This document shows, piece by piece, positions 51,770-60,412 of a stretch of DNA of 64,000 nt (position 1 is the first letter of the stretch; the number at the start of each line of letters is the position of its first letter). Under the pieces are notes generated by a model, which saw only the letters and a list, made by a program, of their open reading frames with translations, was not told the origin of the DNA and did no database searches. Both the position numbers and the translations under genes were made by a program. This stretch comes from Kaistia dalseonensis (GTDB lineage: Bacteria > Pseudomonadota > Alphaproteobacteria > Rhizobiales > Kaistiaceae): positions 1 through 64,000 of the forward strand of contig NZ_JAUSVO010000003.1 of assembly GCF_030814715.1 (NCBI RefSeq). The letters are read 5' to 3'.

Positions 51770-52540
51770 TCAGAGGCAGGGATGCGTGAAGGTGCATTCC
51801 TGCTGCGGCGACTGCGGCAGGCCGGGCGGCGGCGGCGGGCGCGTCTGCTGGCCCGGCCCGGGCGGGAAGCCCGGCGGTGGCGGCTGAACCTGCTGCTGCC
51901 CGTTGTTCGGCGGTGGCGGCGGCCGGTTCGGCGGCGGCTGGTTGCCACCCTGGCCCTGGTTTGGCGGCGGGCGCTGTCCGCCCTGCTGGGGCGGCGGTGG
52001 TCCGTTGCCGGGCCGTCCATAACCCGGAGGCGGCGGGCGATAGCCGGGCCCGCCATAGCCGGGCGGTGGCGGCGGTCGGTTGCCCGGGCCGTAATAGGGT
52101 GGTGGCGGTGGCCGGTTGCCTGGGCCGTAATAAGGCGGCGGCGGAGGCGGTCGGTAACCGGGCCCATAATAGGGCGGCGGCCGATAGCCGGGGCCGTAAT
52201 AGGGCGGCGGATAGCCGGGCTCGATGATGACTGGCGGCGGCACGATCACGGGCGGGCCGCGATAGACTGGCGGCGGGCCGCGCATGCCCTCGAGATAATT
52301 GTCGGAAACCCAGCCGGGCGGACCGCCCTGCGTCACCTGGCACCAGCCGCCCGTGCAGCCGAGAATATCTACGCCGACACCGGCCGGCAGCGTGCCGAGC
52401 TTGGGATAATTGGTGCCCGGGCCAGTGCGGATATTCACATTGCCGGTCGTGAAGGCGTCCTGGGCCTGCGCGGCGGCGAGCGGTGCGAACAGGCCCGCAG
52501 CCATCAACGCGCCGGCAAGCAGCCTGGACATACGCATCAT
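51770..52540 (-). CDS. SH3-domain protein with long proline-rich repeat tail
   Basis: A 256-residue secreted protein. After a signal peptide (RLLAGALMAAGLFAPLAAAQA) comes one bacterial SH3 domain (FTTGNVNIRTGPGTNYPKLGTLPAG, WCQVTQGGPPGWVSDNYLEG), which binds wall peptides, and then ~160 residues of proline-rich repeats such as PPPYYGPGYRPP and PPPPPYYGPGNRPP. The DNA holds matching imperfect repeats at 52080-52220. The start is the ATG at 52540 or, with better spacing to GGAGG, 52537. It is probably a periplasmic or wall-associated protein. Confidence 0.85.
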   Translation of the reverse strand: MMRMSRLLAGALMAAGLFAPLAAAQAQDAFTTGNVNIRTGPGTNYPKLGTLPAGVGVDILGCTGGWCQVTQGGPPGWVSDNYLEGMRGPPPVYRGPPVIVPPPVIIEPGYPPPYYGPGYRPPPYYGPGYRPPPPPPYYGPGNRPPPPPYYGPGNRPPPPPGYGGPGYRPPPPGYGRPGNGPPPPQQGGQRPPPNQGQGGNQPPPNRPPPPPNNGQQQVQPPPPGFPPGPGQQTRPPPPPGLPQSPQQECTFTHPCL

Positions 52541-52795
52541 CAACCTCCTTGGGCACAGAGCCCTGATCGTCACCGGCGCAACCGCCCATCGAGGCGCTGC
52601 AAGAAGGCGCCGGTCTGCTTCAACGTTTCGCCTCGTGGCCCGTTCCAGAGCCGAATCGACGGCATGATAGCCGTTCAAATGCGGTTCCGCGCGGCCCCGC
52701 AAGCGGCCGATGCGCGCGGCCTCGCGGACTCCGGTTGCCGTTCCCCTGCGCTTCCCCTAAATGACGTTCACCCCAATAGGCCGGAATTTGCCTGA

Positions 52796-53566
52796 ATGTC
52801 CGAAATCGACAAGACAACCGCCAAGAAGGAACCTTCCAAGGAAGGGCTTGGCGGCACGATCCGCGTCTTCGCCGAGGCGCTGATCATCGCGCTGATCGTG
52901 CGGACATTCCTGTTCCAGCCCTTCGAGATTCCATCGGGCTCCCTGATCCCGACGCTCGAAATCGGCGACTATCTGTTCGTCTCCAAATATTCCTACGGCT
53001 ATTCGCGCTACTCCTTCCCCTTCGGCGCGGCGCCGTTTTCAGGCCGCATCTGGGGCACGATGCCCAAGCAGGGCGATATCGTCGTCTTCAAGGGCCCGAA
53101 GGACAATTCGACCGATTTCATCAAGCGCGTGATCGGCCTGCCCGGCGACACGGTGCAGGTGAGCGAAGGCCGGCTCTACATCAACGACAAGCTGGTCGAG
53201 CGGAAGGAAATCGCCCCCTACCAGACGCGCGATTTCTTCGGCAACACGATCGAGGCGCCGCGCTACGAAGAGACGCTGCCGGACGGCGTCGTGCACCAGA
53301 TCATCGAGATCGAGGGTGATCGCGGCAGCTTCGACAATACGCCGAAATATGAAGTGCCCCCGGGCCATCTGTTCATGATGGGCGACAATCGCGACAATTC
53401 CGCCGACAGCCGCGACATGAACTCGATGGGCTTCGTGCCTTACGAGAACGTCGAGGGCAAGGCGCAGGTGATCTTCTTCTCGGTCGATCAGGACGCCCGG
53501 ATCTGGGAATTCTGGCGTTGGCCGTGGACGGTGCGCTGGAACCGCATCTTCACCTCGATCAACTGA
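52796..53566 (+). CDS. lepB: signal peptidase I LepB
   Basis: A 256-residue inner-membrane peptidase that removes Sec and Tat signal peptides. A membrane helix (residues ~22-40) precedes the catalytic Ser49 in SGSLIPTLEIGDYLFV; the general-base Lys110 is in DFIKRVIGLPGD, and the last box reads GDNRDNSADSR. The usual SGSM box reads SGSL here, with Leu in place of Met next to the catalytic Ser. The other residues are conserved, so activity is expected. Single gene with ATG and weak RBS. Confidence 0.93.
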   Translation: MSEIDKTTAKKEPSKEGLGGTIRVFAEALIIALIVRTFLFQPFEIPSGSLIPTLEIGDYLFVSKYSYGYSRYSFPFGAAPFSGRIWGTMPKQGDIVVFKGPKDNSTDFIKRVIGLPGDTVQVSEGRLYINDKLVERKEIAPYQTRDFFGNTIEAPRYEETLPDGVVHQIIEIEGDRGSFDNTPKYEVPPGHLFMMGDNRDNSADSRDMNSMGFVPYENVEGKAQVIFFSVDQDARIWEFWRWPWTVRWNRIFTSIN

Positions 53567-53709
53567 TCGCTGGTTCAGGCGCGGCACGCGGCGCGCCTGG
53601 TTTTCTCGCATCGCACAGTGCAAATCCTACGGATGCTGCATTGCAAAATTCATAAGGCTGACGTCTAACTAATGATAGCGGTTCGCCGCTTCATTCCCGG
53701 ACGCCATCC

Positions 53710-54885
53710 ATGCCGATCGCACTCTTTGCGCTGACCATTGCCTCCTTCGGCATTGGGACCACCGAATTCGTCATCATGGGCCTGTTGCCGGATGTGGCAC
53801 GCGATCTCGGCGTGTCGATCCCGAGCGCCGGCCTGCTGATCACCGGCTATGCGCTGGGCGTGGTCGTTGGCGGGCCGATCATCGCGATCGCCACCGCCAA
53901 GCTGCCGCGCAAGACAACCCTCGTCGGCCTCGCCGCCCTCTTCGTCATCGGCAATCTCTTCTGCGCCATCGCGCCGAATTACGGGTTCCTGATGGCTGCC
54001 CGCATCGTCACGGCGCTCGGGCATGGCGCCTTCTTTGGCATTGGCGCCGTCGTCGCCGCCGACCTCGTGCCGCGCGACCAGCGCGCCCGCGCGCTCTCCA
54101 TGATGTTCGCAGGGTTGACGCTCGCCAACATCCTCGGCGTCCCGGCCGGAACCGCGCTGGGGCAAGCGTTCGGCTGGCGGTCGACCTTCTGGGTCGTCGT
54201 CGCCATCGGCCTCGTCTCCGTCGCTGCCATCCTCGCCTGGGTTCCGCGCGCCCGGGGCGTCATGGCGCCCGTCAGCATCGTCAGCGAATTCCGCGTGTTC
54301 CGGAAGAAGCAGGTCTGGCTCGCCATGCTCATCAGCGTCGCGGCCTCGGCGAGCATGTTCTCGGTCTTCACCTATATCGCGCCGATCCTGCAGACGATCA
54401 CCGGCGTCTCGCCCCATGGCGTCACCTGGATCCTGCTGCTGTTCGGCCTCGGCATCACGATCGGCAATCTGGTCGGCGGCCGCCTCGCCGACTGGAACCA
54501 GATGGCGACGATCATCGGCGCGCTGACGCTGCTGACCTTCGTGCTGGCGCAGTTCACGCTGTCGAGCCACTCGCTGATCGGCGCCTGCCTCACGATCTTC
54601 GTCTGGGGCTTGCTGCTGTTCGCGCTCGTGCCGCCGCTGCAGATGCGCGTGATCGAATGCGCGTCGGAGGCGCCCAACCTCGCCTCCACGCTCAATCAGG
54701 GCGCCTTCAATCTCGGCAATGCCACCGGCGCCTGGGCCGGCGGCGCGGCGATCACGCTCGGCATGACCTTCGACCAGCTCCCGCTGCTCGGCAGCCTGCT
54801 GGCACTGGTCGGCCTCGGCGTCGCGATCTTCTCGCAGGGCCTCTCCAGGCGCGAAAAAGAGCCGACCCCCGTCGCCGCTGAATAG
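53710..54885 (+). CDS. MFS transporter, arabinose-efflux-permease type (DHA1)
   Basis: A 391-residue transporter with twelve hydrophobic segments. The start PIALFALTIASFGIGTTEFVIMGLLP is the AraJ/YdhP/SotB opening motif, and VPAGTALGQAFGWRSTFWVVV after helix 5 is the antiporter motif C region. It probably exports sugars or drugs by proton exchange. An A+T-rich segment at 53630-53690 likely holds the promoter. No regulator adjacent. Confidence 0.9.
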   Translation: MPIALFALTIASFGIGTTEFVIMGLLPDVARDLGVSIPSAGLLITGYALGVVVGGPIIAIATAKLPRKTTLVGLAALFVIGNLFCAIAPNYGFLMAARIVTALGHGAFFGIGAVVAADLVPRDQRARALSMMFAGLTLANILGVPAGTALGQAFGWRSTFWVVVAIGLVSVAAILAWVPRARGVMAPVSIVSEFRVFRKKQVWLAMLISVAASASMFSVFTYIAPILQTITGVSPHGVTWILLLFGLGITIGNLVGGRLADWNQMATIIGALTLLTFVLAQFTLSSHSLIGACLTIFVWGLLLFALVPPLQMRVIECASEAPNLASTLNQGAFNLGNATGAWAGGAAITLGMTFDQLPLLGSLLALVGLGVAIFSQGLSRREKEPTPVAAE

Positions 54886-55154
54886 ATGCGGCGGTCATCC
54901 GCCGGGCATTGGAAGATGGACGGGACGGCCGACCGGCCATCTCCCGACCGGCAGCGGCGCCATGCACCCCTTCGCCGGCATGCGCCCCGCCCACAGGTCG
55001 CGCGCCATCGCCGAACGCGTATGGCGACGATGGCCGGCGGCAGGGCCAACCTCACGCGCGATGCGTCGATCTGGAATCAATGAAAACGCACCACCTGCGG
55101 CGCGACAAGCGCGCCGTCAGGTCGGTCGGGCGGACAGCCTTGCCCGCGGGCGCG
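54886..55154. other. gene-free stretch between an MFS gene and a small ORF
   Basis: A 270-bp GC-rich stretch with short overlapping frames on both strands and no RBS, signal or family pattern. I see no gene, promoter or repeat in it that I can support. Confidence 0.5.
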
Positions 55155-55445
55155 TCAGGCGCTCCGCTTCAGCGCCACACGCGGTGGCAGGACCGAACGG
55201 GCGGCCACGGCATGGACATGTGCGCCGGCGCTGCGCGTGCGATCCAGCCACTGCGCGCGCGGTGACGGCAGGTCGAGCCCACGCGGCGCCATCAGGCGCG
55301 CCTCGAAAGCCGACCCCTGTCCCGCGCCTGCCTGCGCAGTGACCACGGAATCATCAAACGGGTTCTCCCCGAACGCGGCGCTCGGCAGCATGATGCTGAC
55401 CCAGACAGCCCCGGCGGCAAGCAGATTATCAGCTCCCATCCTCGT
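55155..55445 (-). CDS. possible small secreted protein
   Basis: A frame of about 96 codons. Reading from the ATG at 55445 gives MTRMGADNLLAAGAVWVSIM followed by LPSAAFG, a plausible signal peptide, and a polar tail (ENPFDDSVVTAQAGAGQG...) with no known motif. GGGGTG lies near the proposed start. The surrounding region has no other gene, and an A+T-rich stretch upstream may be its promoter. It could be a real but poorly conserved protein or a chance frame. Confidence 0.4.
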   Translation of the reverse strand, partial: TRMGADNLLAAGAVWVSIMLPSAAFGENPFDDSVVTAQAGAGQGSAFEARLMAPRGLDLPSPRAQWLDRTRSAGAHVHAVAARSVLPPRVALKRSA

Positions 55446-55607
55446 CATCACGACACCCCAAGAACCGAAACTCGGTATAAACGGCCACTGCCCAAATGCG
55501 TTCCGGCGAGCGCCGATTTATTGCGCTCGCCGGAAGATCTTTGTTTCAGTCTGCAATATGCAGTGACCGTGCCAATATGATGACGATCCTGAGGTTTTTC
55601 GGACCGA

Positions 55608-56504
55608 TCAGCCGAGATTCGCTTTCAGGAAGGCCACCGTTCGTGACCAGGCCAGATCGGCCGCCTTCTTGTCGTAGCGGGCGGCTGACGTGTCGTTGTT
55701 GAAGGCGTGATTGGCGCCCTCATAGACGAAGACCTGGTAGTCGACGCCGGCCGATTTGAGCGCCGCCTCATAGGCCGGAATGCCGGCATTGATGCGGTCG
55801 TCCAGACCCGCATAATGAAGCATCAGCTTTGCCTTGATCTTAGGCACGTCGCCGGCCGGTGGTTGCATGCCGTAATAGGCGACCCCGGCAGCGAGATCAG
55901 GTGCGGCAACCGCGATGCGATTGACCAGCCCGCCACCCCAGCAGAAGCCGATCACGCCCACCTTGCCGTTGGAGGCGGGATTGGCCTTCAGATATTCAAC
56001 CGCCGCAATGGCATCGGTGAGTGACGCCTCCGGCGCGAGTTTGCCGATCATGTTGCGCGCCTGGTCCTCATCGGCCGGCGTACCCCCACTGCGCGACAGG
56101 AGATCGATACCCAGCGCCAGGAAGCCCTCGGTCGCGAAGCGCCGCGTCACATCCTCGATATGCGGATTGAGGCCGCGATTCTCATGAATGACGAGTACGG
56201 CCGGGAGCTTGCCCGCCGCATCCTTCGGCTTGGCGAGAAGGCCCGAAAGCTCGGTTTCGTCAGCGGAGGGAAAGGACACCCGCTCGGTCACGATCCGCGC
56301 GTCGTCCGGCGCGAAGACGGCCGCATGAGCCTTGTCGGCGGCGAGCATCGGCACGATCGCCGCGGCGGCCGCGGACCCTCCGGCCAGACGACCGAGCTTA
56401 TCCATGAAGCCACGGCGGTCGAGCGTCAGATGGGTATATTCGTCATAGAGGTTGATCATCTCCTGGGTGATGGCGGGGGACTTCGTTTCGACAGTCTCGG
56501 TCAT
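55608..56504 (-). CDS. dienelactone-hydrolase-family protein, Tat-exported
   Basis: A 298-residue alpha/beta hydrolase with the DLH catalytic triad: Cys188 in GFCWGGG, Asp near 235-236 in AGLDDRINAG and His266 in EGANHAFNN. An N-terminal cytoplasmic part (~28 residues) precedes DRRGFMDKLGRLAGGSAAAAAIVPMLAADKAHA, whose RRGFM and hydrophobic core look like a Tat signal. It would hydrolyse lactones or esters in the periplasm. This long leader before the twin Arg is typical of the exported DLH subgroup. Single gene. Confidence 0.88.
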   Translation of the reverse strand: MTETVETKSPAITQEMINLYDEYTHLTLDRRGFMDKLGRLAGGSAAAAAIVPMLAADKAHAAVFAPDDARIVTERVSFPSADETELSGLLAKPKDAAGKLPAVLVIHENRGLNPHIEDVTRRFATEGFLALGIDLLSRSGGTPADEDQARNMIGKLAPEASLTDAIAAVEYLKANPASNGKVGVIGFCWGGGLVNRIAVAAPDLAAGVAYYGMQPPAGDVPKIKAKLMLHYAGLDDRINAGIPAYEAALKSAGVDYQVFVYEGANHAFNNDTSAARYDKKAADLAWSRTVAFLKANLG

Positions 56505-57028
56505 CAGTCTCTCCTCATGGCGGACTGATACGAATTGGCGCGGTGGGTCCCAGGATCAAGACGTTACGGAAGGCGCCGAGGCGATCGGCCTTCCGGCTCG
56601 AACCATAACGTCCAGCCACGCGCCATCCGGTTTTTTCCGATCGAAGAGATCCGACAGACGATCCGGACGAATCGTACGGTCAGGTGAAGATCAGGCACGA
56701 AGATCGCGTGCGCTGAAACCCGAATTTCACACCGGCATCAATATTAAGGGTCAAAGCCTGCACCGACCTGAAGTCCATGATCTGTCTTACTCTTGGTAAG
56801 CAATGCCATTGCCTTCCGGGCGTTCGTGCCGCATTATTTGACCGCAAGGGCAGGCAAAGACCCGACGGAGACTGGACGAACGCGCGTTGGATGGCAGCAT
56901 CCACGGGTGGCTGACATAGACGGCCGAACGATAACCGGAAGACGCTGAGACCTTTCGCCGACTTCTGAATGCCTGAGTGAGACCGGCCGTTGCAGTGCGG
57001 CCGGAAGCGGAGTGGGAAAGGATCAGCA
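56505..57028 (+). promoter_or_regulatory. long upstream region of the cold-shock gene
   Basis: A 524-bp stretch without a supportable gene. It likely holds the promoter and a long 5' UTR of the cold-shock gene at 57029, as in many cspA genes, whose leaders fold differently in the cold. One clean short palindrome, GCAATG-C-CATTGC, occurs at 56800-56812. Both strands have open frames here, but none has a credible RBS or protein pattern. Confidence 0.45.
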
Positions 57029-57241
57029 ATGCGCCAGACTGGTACGGTCAAGTTCTTCAACGCTTCGAAGGGCTTTGGCTTCATTACACCGGATGACGGC
57101 GGCAAGGACGTGTTCGTCCATGTCACCGCCGTGGAGCGTTCGGGCATTTCGGGCCTCAATGACGGCATGCGGATCTCGTACGAGACCGAGCCGGACAAGC
57201 GCGGCAAGGGGCCAAAGGCCGTCGATCTCCAGCCCGCCTGA
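57029..57241 (+). CDS. cspA: cold-shock protein, CspA family
   Basis: A 70-residue OB-fold protein that binds single-stranded RNA and DNA. RNP1 KGFGFI is at 14-19 and RNP2 VFVHV near 28-32, both intact; VKFFNASKGFGFITPDDGGKDVFVHV is the classic Csp pattern. It melts RNA secondary structure in the cold or acts as a growth-phase RNA chaperone. AAAGGA precedes the ATG by 7 bases. A terminator follows at 57276. Confidence 0.95.
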   Translation: MRQTGTVKFFNASKGFGFITPDDGGKDVFVHVTAVERSGISGLNDGMRISYETEPDKRGKGPKAVDLQPA

Positions 57242-57275
57242 GGCTGAGCGAGATTAACCGGGAGGGCTTCGAGAG

Positions 57276-57300
57276 GCCGCCGCTCATCCGGCGGCTTCTT
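57276..57300 (+). terminator. intrinsic terminator of the cold-shock gene
   Basis: GCCGCCG (57276-57282) and CGGCGGC (57289-57295) form a 7-bp stem with a 6-base loop, followed by TTCTT. It lies 34 bases past the cspA stop. Confidence 0.75.
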
Positions 57301-57638
57301 GCCTTTGTGCGCCGCAATGGCCGCCATCGGGCCCGTTCAGGCCGATCCCACGCGCCCAAAGCCCAAGGAAAAGCTCGCCTTTGGGGCGCCTTCCACATTC
57401 ATTCAATTTCGCGAACAAAAGTGATCGCGCAATTTCGATCGCGCTCTATATACTGATTCTCAATGGAGATTCGCGCTGATCCACCATGCGCCCGACGTTG
57501 AGCTCGATATGAGAAGCACTCTAGGCGGTCTACGCCGGAACGTTTCTTGCTCGGATCGGAATTGGCACCGAAAGGTCCGCTTTCGATAGTCGACTTGTTG
57601 CACTGCGTTTTCCACCCGATCAAGCGCGAGGATCGGCC
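57301..57638. other. gene-free stretch before the YbjN gene
   Basis: About 340 bp without a gene. The central part (about 57400-57470) is A+T-rich with a TATATACTGATT segment and a direct repeat of GATCGCGC (57422 and 57440), so it probably holds the ybjN promoter. No clear operator found. Confidence 0.45.
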
Positions 57639-58142
57639 ATGAGCCTCATCGAATTCGAGACAGAAGACCGTCAGTCTAATCCGGTCGACATGATCGAGCA
57701 TATCGCTGCGATCAATGACTGGAGCTTCGAACGGTCGGGCGACGACGAGATCACGATCTCGATCGGCGGCGGCTGGTGCGATTACCATGTCTCCTTCTCC
57801 TGGATGGAGGACATGGAAGCGGTTCATCTCGCCTGCGCCTTCGATCTCAAGGTGACCGAACCGCGCAAGACCGAGGTCACGCGGCTGCTTTCCCTCGTGA
57901 ACGAACAGCTCTGGATCGGCCATTTCGACCTCTGGAGCAAGGAAGGCGTCGTCATGTACCGCCAGACCATGCTGCTGGCCGGCGGCGCCGAGCCGAACAG
58001 CGCCCAAGTCGAGGGCCTGCTCGAAAACGCGGTCGAGAGCTGCGAACGCTATTATCAGGCGTTCCAGTTCGTCGTCTGGGCCGGCAAGTCGGCGGCCGAG
58101 GCGCTGGAGACCGTGATGTTCGAGACGGTCGGCGAAGCCTGA
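57639..58142 (+). CDS. YbjN-domain protein
   Basis: A 167-residue protein of the YbjN family (type III secretion chaperone-like fold): PVDMIEHIAAINDWSFERSGDDEITISIGGGWCDYHVSFSW, LLSLVNEQLWIGHFDLWSKEGVVMYRQTM and the long C-terminal helix CERYYQAFQFVVWAGKSAAEAL. In alphaproteobacteria the gene is found next to proC, as here, although a relic ABC gene now lies between them. A chaperone-like or stress role is suspected. Confidence 0.9.
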   Translation: MSLIEFETEDRQSNPVDMIEHIAAINDWSFERSGDDEITISIGGGWCDYHVSFSWMEDMEAVHLACAFDLKVTEPRKTEVTRLLSLVNEQLWIGHFDLWSKEGVVMYRQTMLLAGGAEPNSAQVEGLLENAVESCERYYQAFQFVVWAGKSAAEALETVMFETVGEA

Positions 58143-58245
58143 CGCACGGACCAGCCGTTCCGACCACGATCCGCTGCCATGGCCGGCGTCAACCGGCCAT
58201 GGTGACCATCGGCTGGATCGATCTGCCTCCCCTGTCTCGCCCCCA

Positions 58246-58660
58246 TCAGGCCGAGCGCTCGTTGAGCGTGGCCAGCACGCGGTCCTGCTGCTCGATCGAC
58301 GGTTGGGCTGCGTGCGGGCGGCGATAGACGCCGCCGCTCTTTCCGAGCAGGTCGGCATGCCGGCCTTGCTCGACGATCGCGCCATCCTTGACGACGAGGA
58401 TGCTATCGGCCCGCGTGATCGTGGCGAGGCGATGCGCGATGACCAATGTCGTGCGACCGACCGGCAATTCGGCGAGCGATTCCTGGATCGCGCTCGGTGA
58501 CGAACACATCCTGTTGCACGATGCCGATCTGGCCGCGCAACGATTTCGGCGTCGTGTCGCGAATATCGATGCCATCTATGGTGATGGTGATCGTGATCGC
58601 GCCCGACTCGAACCCAGCCCGCCGGCCGATCCGGCGCGCCCCATGGATGGGAAATTGGCC
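58246..58660 (-). pseudogene. decayed ABC exporter ATPase (ABCB/MsbA type) relic
   Basis: On the minus strand, one frame encodes [19 protein letters not shown] followed by IVQQDVFV, the segment before and including the Q-loop of an ABC exporter ATPase. A different frame continues at [41 protein letters not shown] to a stop at 58246, the end of such a domain with its H-loop. Walker A, the LSGGQ signature and Walker B are missing and the two parts are out of frame, so an internal deletion plus frameshift has removed ~70 residues. The gene is dead. It sits between ybjN and proC. Confidence 0.8.
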
Positions 58661-58767
58661 CGCGCGACACTTCGGTCACCGCGCGCCGGAACCGAACGCA
58701 AAACCGGGTCCCACTTTGGCGCGCTATGCTCTAGACAAGGCTGGTCTCGAAAAAGCGCGGTTCATCC

Positions 58768-59592
58768 ATGTCGTTTTCTTCCCTCACCCCCTCCTCCCCC
58801 CTGATCCTGATCGGCGCCGGCAAGATGGGGGGCGCGCTCCTCACCGGCTGGCTCGCGCGCGGCCTCGACCCGAAGGCCGTCATCGTCGTCGACCCCGCGC
58901 CGCCGGCCGAGACACGGGCGCTGCTGGAACATTATGGCGTCGCGCACCGCACCACCCCGCCCGAGGGCGTCAAGGCGCGCGTCCTGCTCCTCGCCGTCAA
59001 GCCGCAGATGATGGGGGCGGCCCTCCCCGCCGTCCATGCGCTGGTCGGGCCTCAGACGATCACGGTCTCGATCGCCGCCGGCACCACCATCGCCACGCTC
59101 GAGGCGGCACTTGGCGGCGCGATCGTGCGCGCCATGCCGAACACGCCGGCGCAGGTCAGCCGCGGCATGACGGGCGTCTACGCCAATGCCGCCGTGCCGG
59201 CAGATGGCCGCGCACTGGTGACGGCGCTGCTCGACGCGGTCGGCGAAGTCGGCTGGGTCGAGAGCGAGAGCCTGATCGACACGGTGACAGCCGTCTCGGG
59301 TTCGGGCCCGGCCTATGTGTTTCTGCTGGTCGAGGCGCTGGCGGAAGCGGGCGTCGCGGCCGGCTTTAGCGCGGAACAGGCGGCGCGCTTCGCTCGCCAG
59401 ACCATCATCGGCGCGGGCGAATTGCTGAACCAGTCGGATCTGCCGGCCGACATTCTGCGCAAGAACGTCACCTCGCCGAACGGCACCACGGCGGTCGCGC
59501 TCGCGGTGCTGATGGACGCCGACGGCTTTGGCCCGTTGCTTGGCCGCGCTGTCGCCGCCGCCAAGCGCCGCGCCGAAGAACTCGCCGGATAG
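58768..59592 (+). CDS. proC: pyrroline-5-carboxylate reductase ProC
   Basis: A 274-residue enzyme that reduces pyrroline-5-carboxylate to proline with NADPH, the last step of proline synthesis. GAGKMGGAL at 16-24 is the Rossmann loop; VRAMPNTPAQVSRGMTGVY and the C-terminal VSGSGPAYVFLLVEALAEAGV are the substrate region. The C-terminal dimerisation helices are present and length is normal. It starts at an ATG next to the relic. Confidence 0.95.
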   Translation: MSFSSLTPSSPLILIGAGKMGGALLTGWLARGLDPKAVIVVDPAPPAETRALLEHYGVAHRTTPPEGVKARVLLLAVKPQMMGAALPAVHALVGPQTITVSIAAGTTIATLEAALGGAIVRAMPNTPAQVSRGMTGVYANAAVPADGRALVTALLDAVGEVGWVESESLIDTVTAVSGSGPAYVFLLVEALAEAGVAAGFSAEQAARFARQTIIGAGELLNQSDLPADILRKNVTSPNGTTAVALAVLMDADGFGPLLGRAVAAAKRRAEELAG

Positions 59593-59671
59593 GCCGATCT
59601 GCCGATTTCGACGCGATCCGGCCTCGCCCTCGCCACGAGCGTTCCCTAGATTGGGGAAAACAGGAGATGAG

Positions 59672-60358
59672 ATGATGGCGAACGAAGAAACCAAGGCTCG
59701 GATCGTCGACGCGTTTCTGGCCCTGCTTGGGCGCAAGCCTTTTGGCGAGGTCGGGCTCACCGAAATCGCCGACGAGGCCGGAATTTCGCTCGGCGAACTG
59801 CGCGGCGCGTTTGACGGCAAGATATCGATCCTCGCCGATTTCACGCGCCGGATCGACCGCGCCGTGCTCGATGGCGTTGAGCCCGCCTCGGACGAGGACA
59901 CCAGCCGCGATCGCCTGTTCGACATTGTGATGCGCCGGCTCGACCTGCTCGCGCCCTACAAGGATGCGCTCGGCCATCTCGAAGCCTCGGCCCGGCGTGA
60001 TCCGGGCCTCGCGCTCTGCCTGAACCGAATTGCGCTCGATTCCGCCCGCTTCATGCTGGCGGCGGCCGGTGTTTCGACCGGCGGACTGCAGGGCGCCGCC
60101 CGCGCGCAGGGTTTCGTCGTGATCATGGCGCGGATCATTCCGATCTGGCGCGCCGATACCGATCCCGACCAGTCGCGCACCATGGCGGCGCTCGACCGCG
60201 CGCTGGAGCGGGCGACCGACTGGTCGCGCCGTGCCGACCGGGCCGGCCATGCGCTCTGCGCCCTTGCCCGCCGCATCGATCGCCACCGCCCGAGCCGCGC
60301 GCGGCAGGCCGAGCCTCAGGCAGGCCCCGCAGAGGCGAGCGAACAGCCCGCCGCTTGA
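59672..60358 (+). CDS. TetR-family transcriptional regulator
   Basis: A 228-residue regulator. The helix-turn-helix is KARIVDAFLALLGRKPFGEVGLTEIADEAGISLGELRGAF, followed by a ligand-binding helical domain (~70-200) and a disordered Ala/Pro/Arg-rich tail. AGGAG precedes the ATG at 59672 by 5 bases (a second ATG follows). It is probably in one unit with proC upstream or with csaA downstream (54-bp gap), but no target is obvious. Ligand unknown. Confidence 0.88.
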   Translation: MMANEETKARIVDAFLALLGRKPFGEVGLTEIADEAGISLGELRGAFDGKISILADFTRRIDRAVLDGVEPASDEDTSRDRLFDIVMRRLDLLAPYKDALGHLEASARRDPGLALCLNRIALDSARFMLAAAGVSTGGLQGAARAQGFVVIMARIIPIWRADTDPDQSRTMAALDRALERATDWSRRADRAGHALCALARRIDRHRPSRARQAEPQAGPAEASEQPAA

Positions 60359-60412
60359 CGGCACGGCACGCGGCCATGCTAGTTCGGATCCGGACACATA
60401 CGGAGACGGGCC

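Noticed and set aside
56680-57327. A 215-codon minus-strand frame across the cold-shock gene
   Set aside because: It covers the well supported cspA gene on the other strand and has no RBS; I treat the upstream part only as an unexplained region.
58600-58630. A tRNA T-loop-like sequence (GGTTCGAGTC on the minus strand)
   Set aside because: The flanking bases do not pair as a T-stem and no acceptor, D or anticodon arm fits; it lies within the ABC relic.
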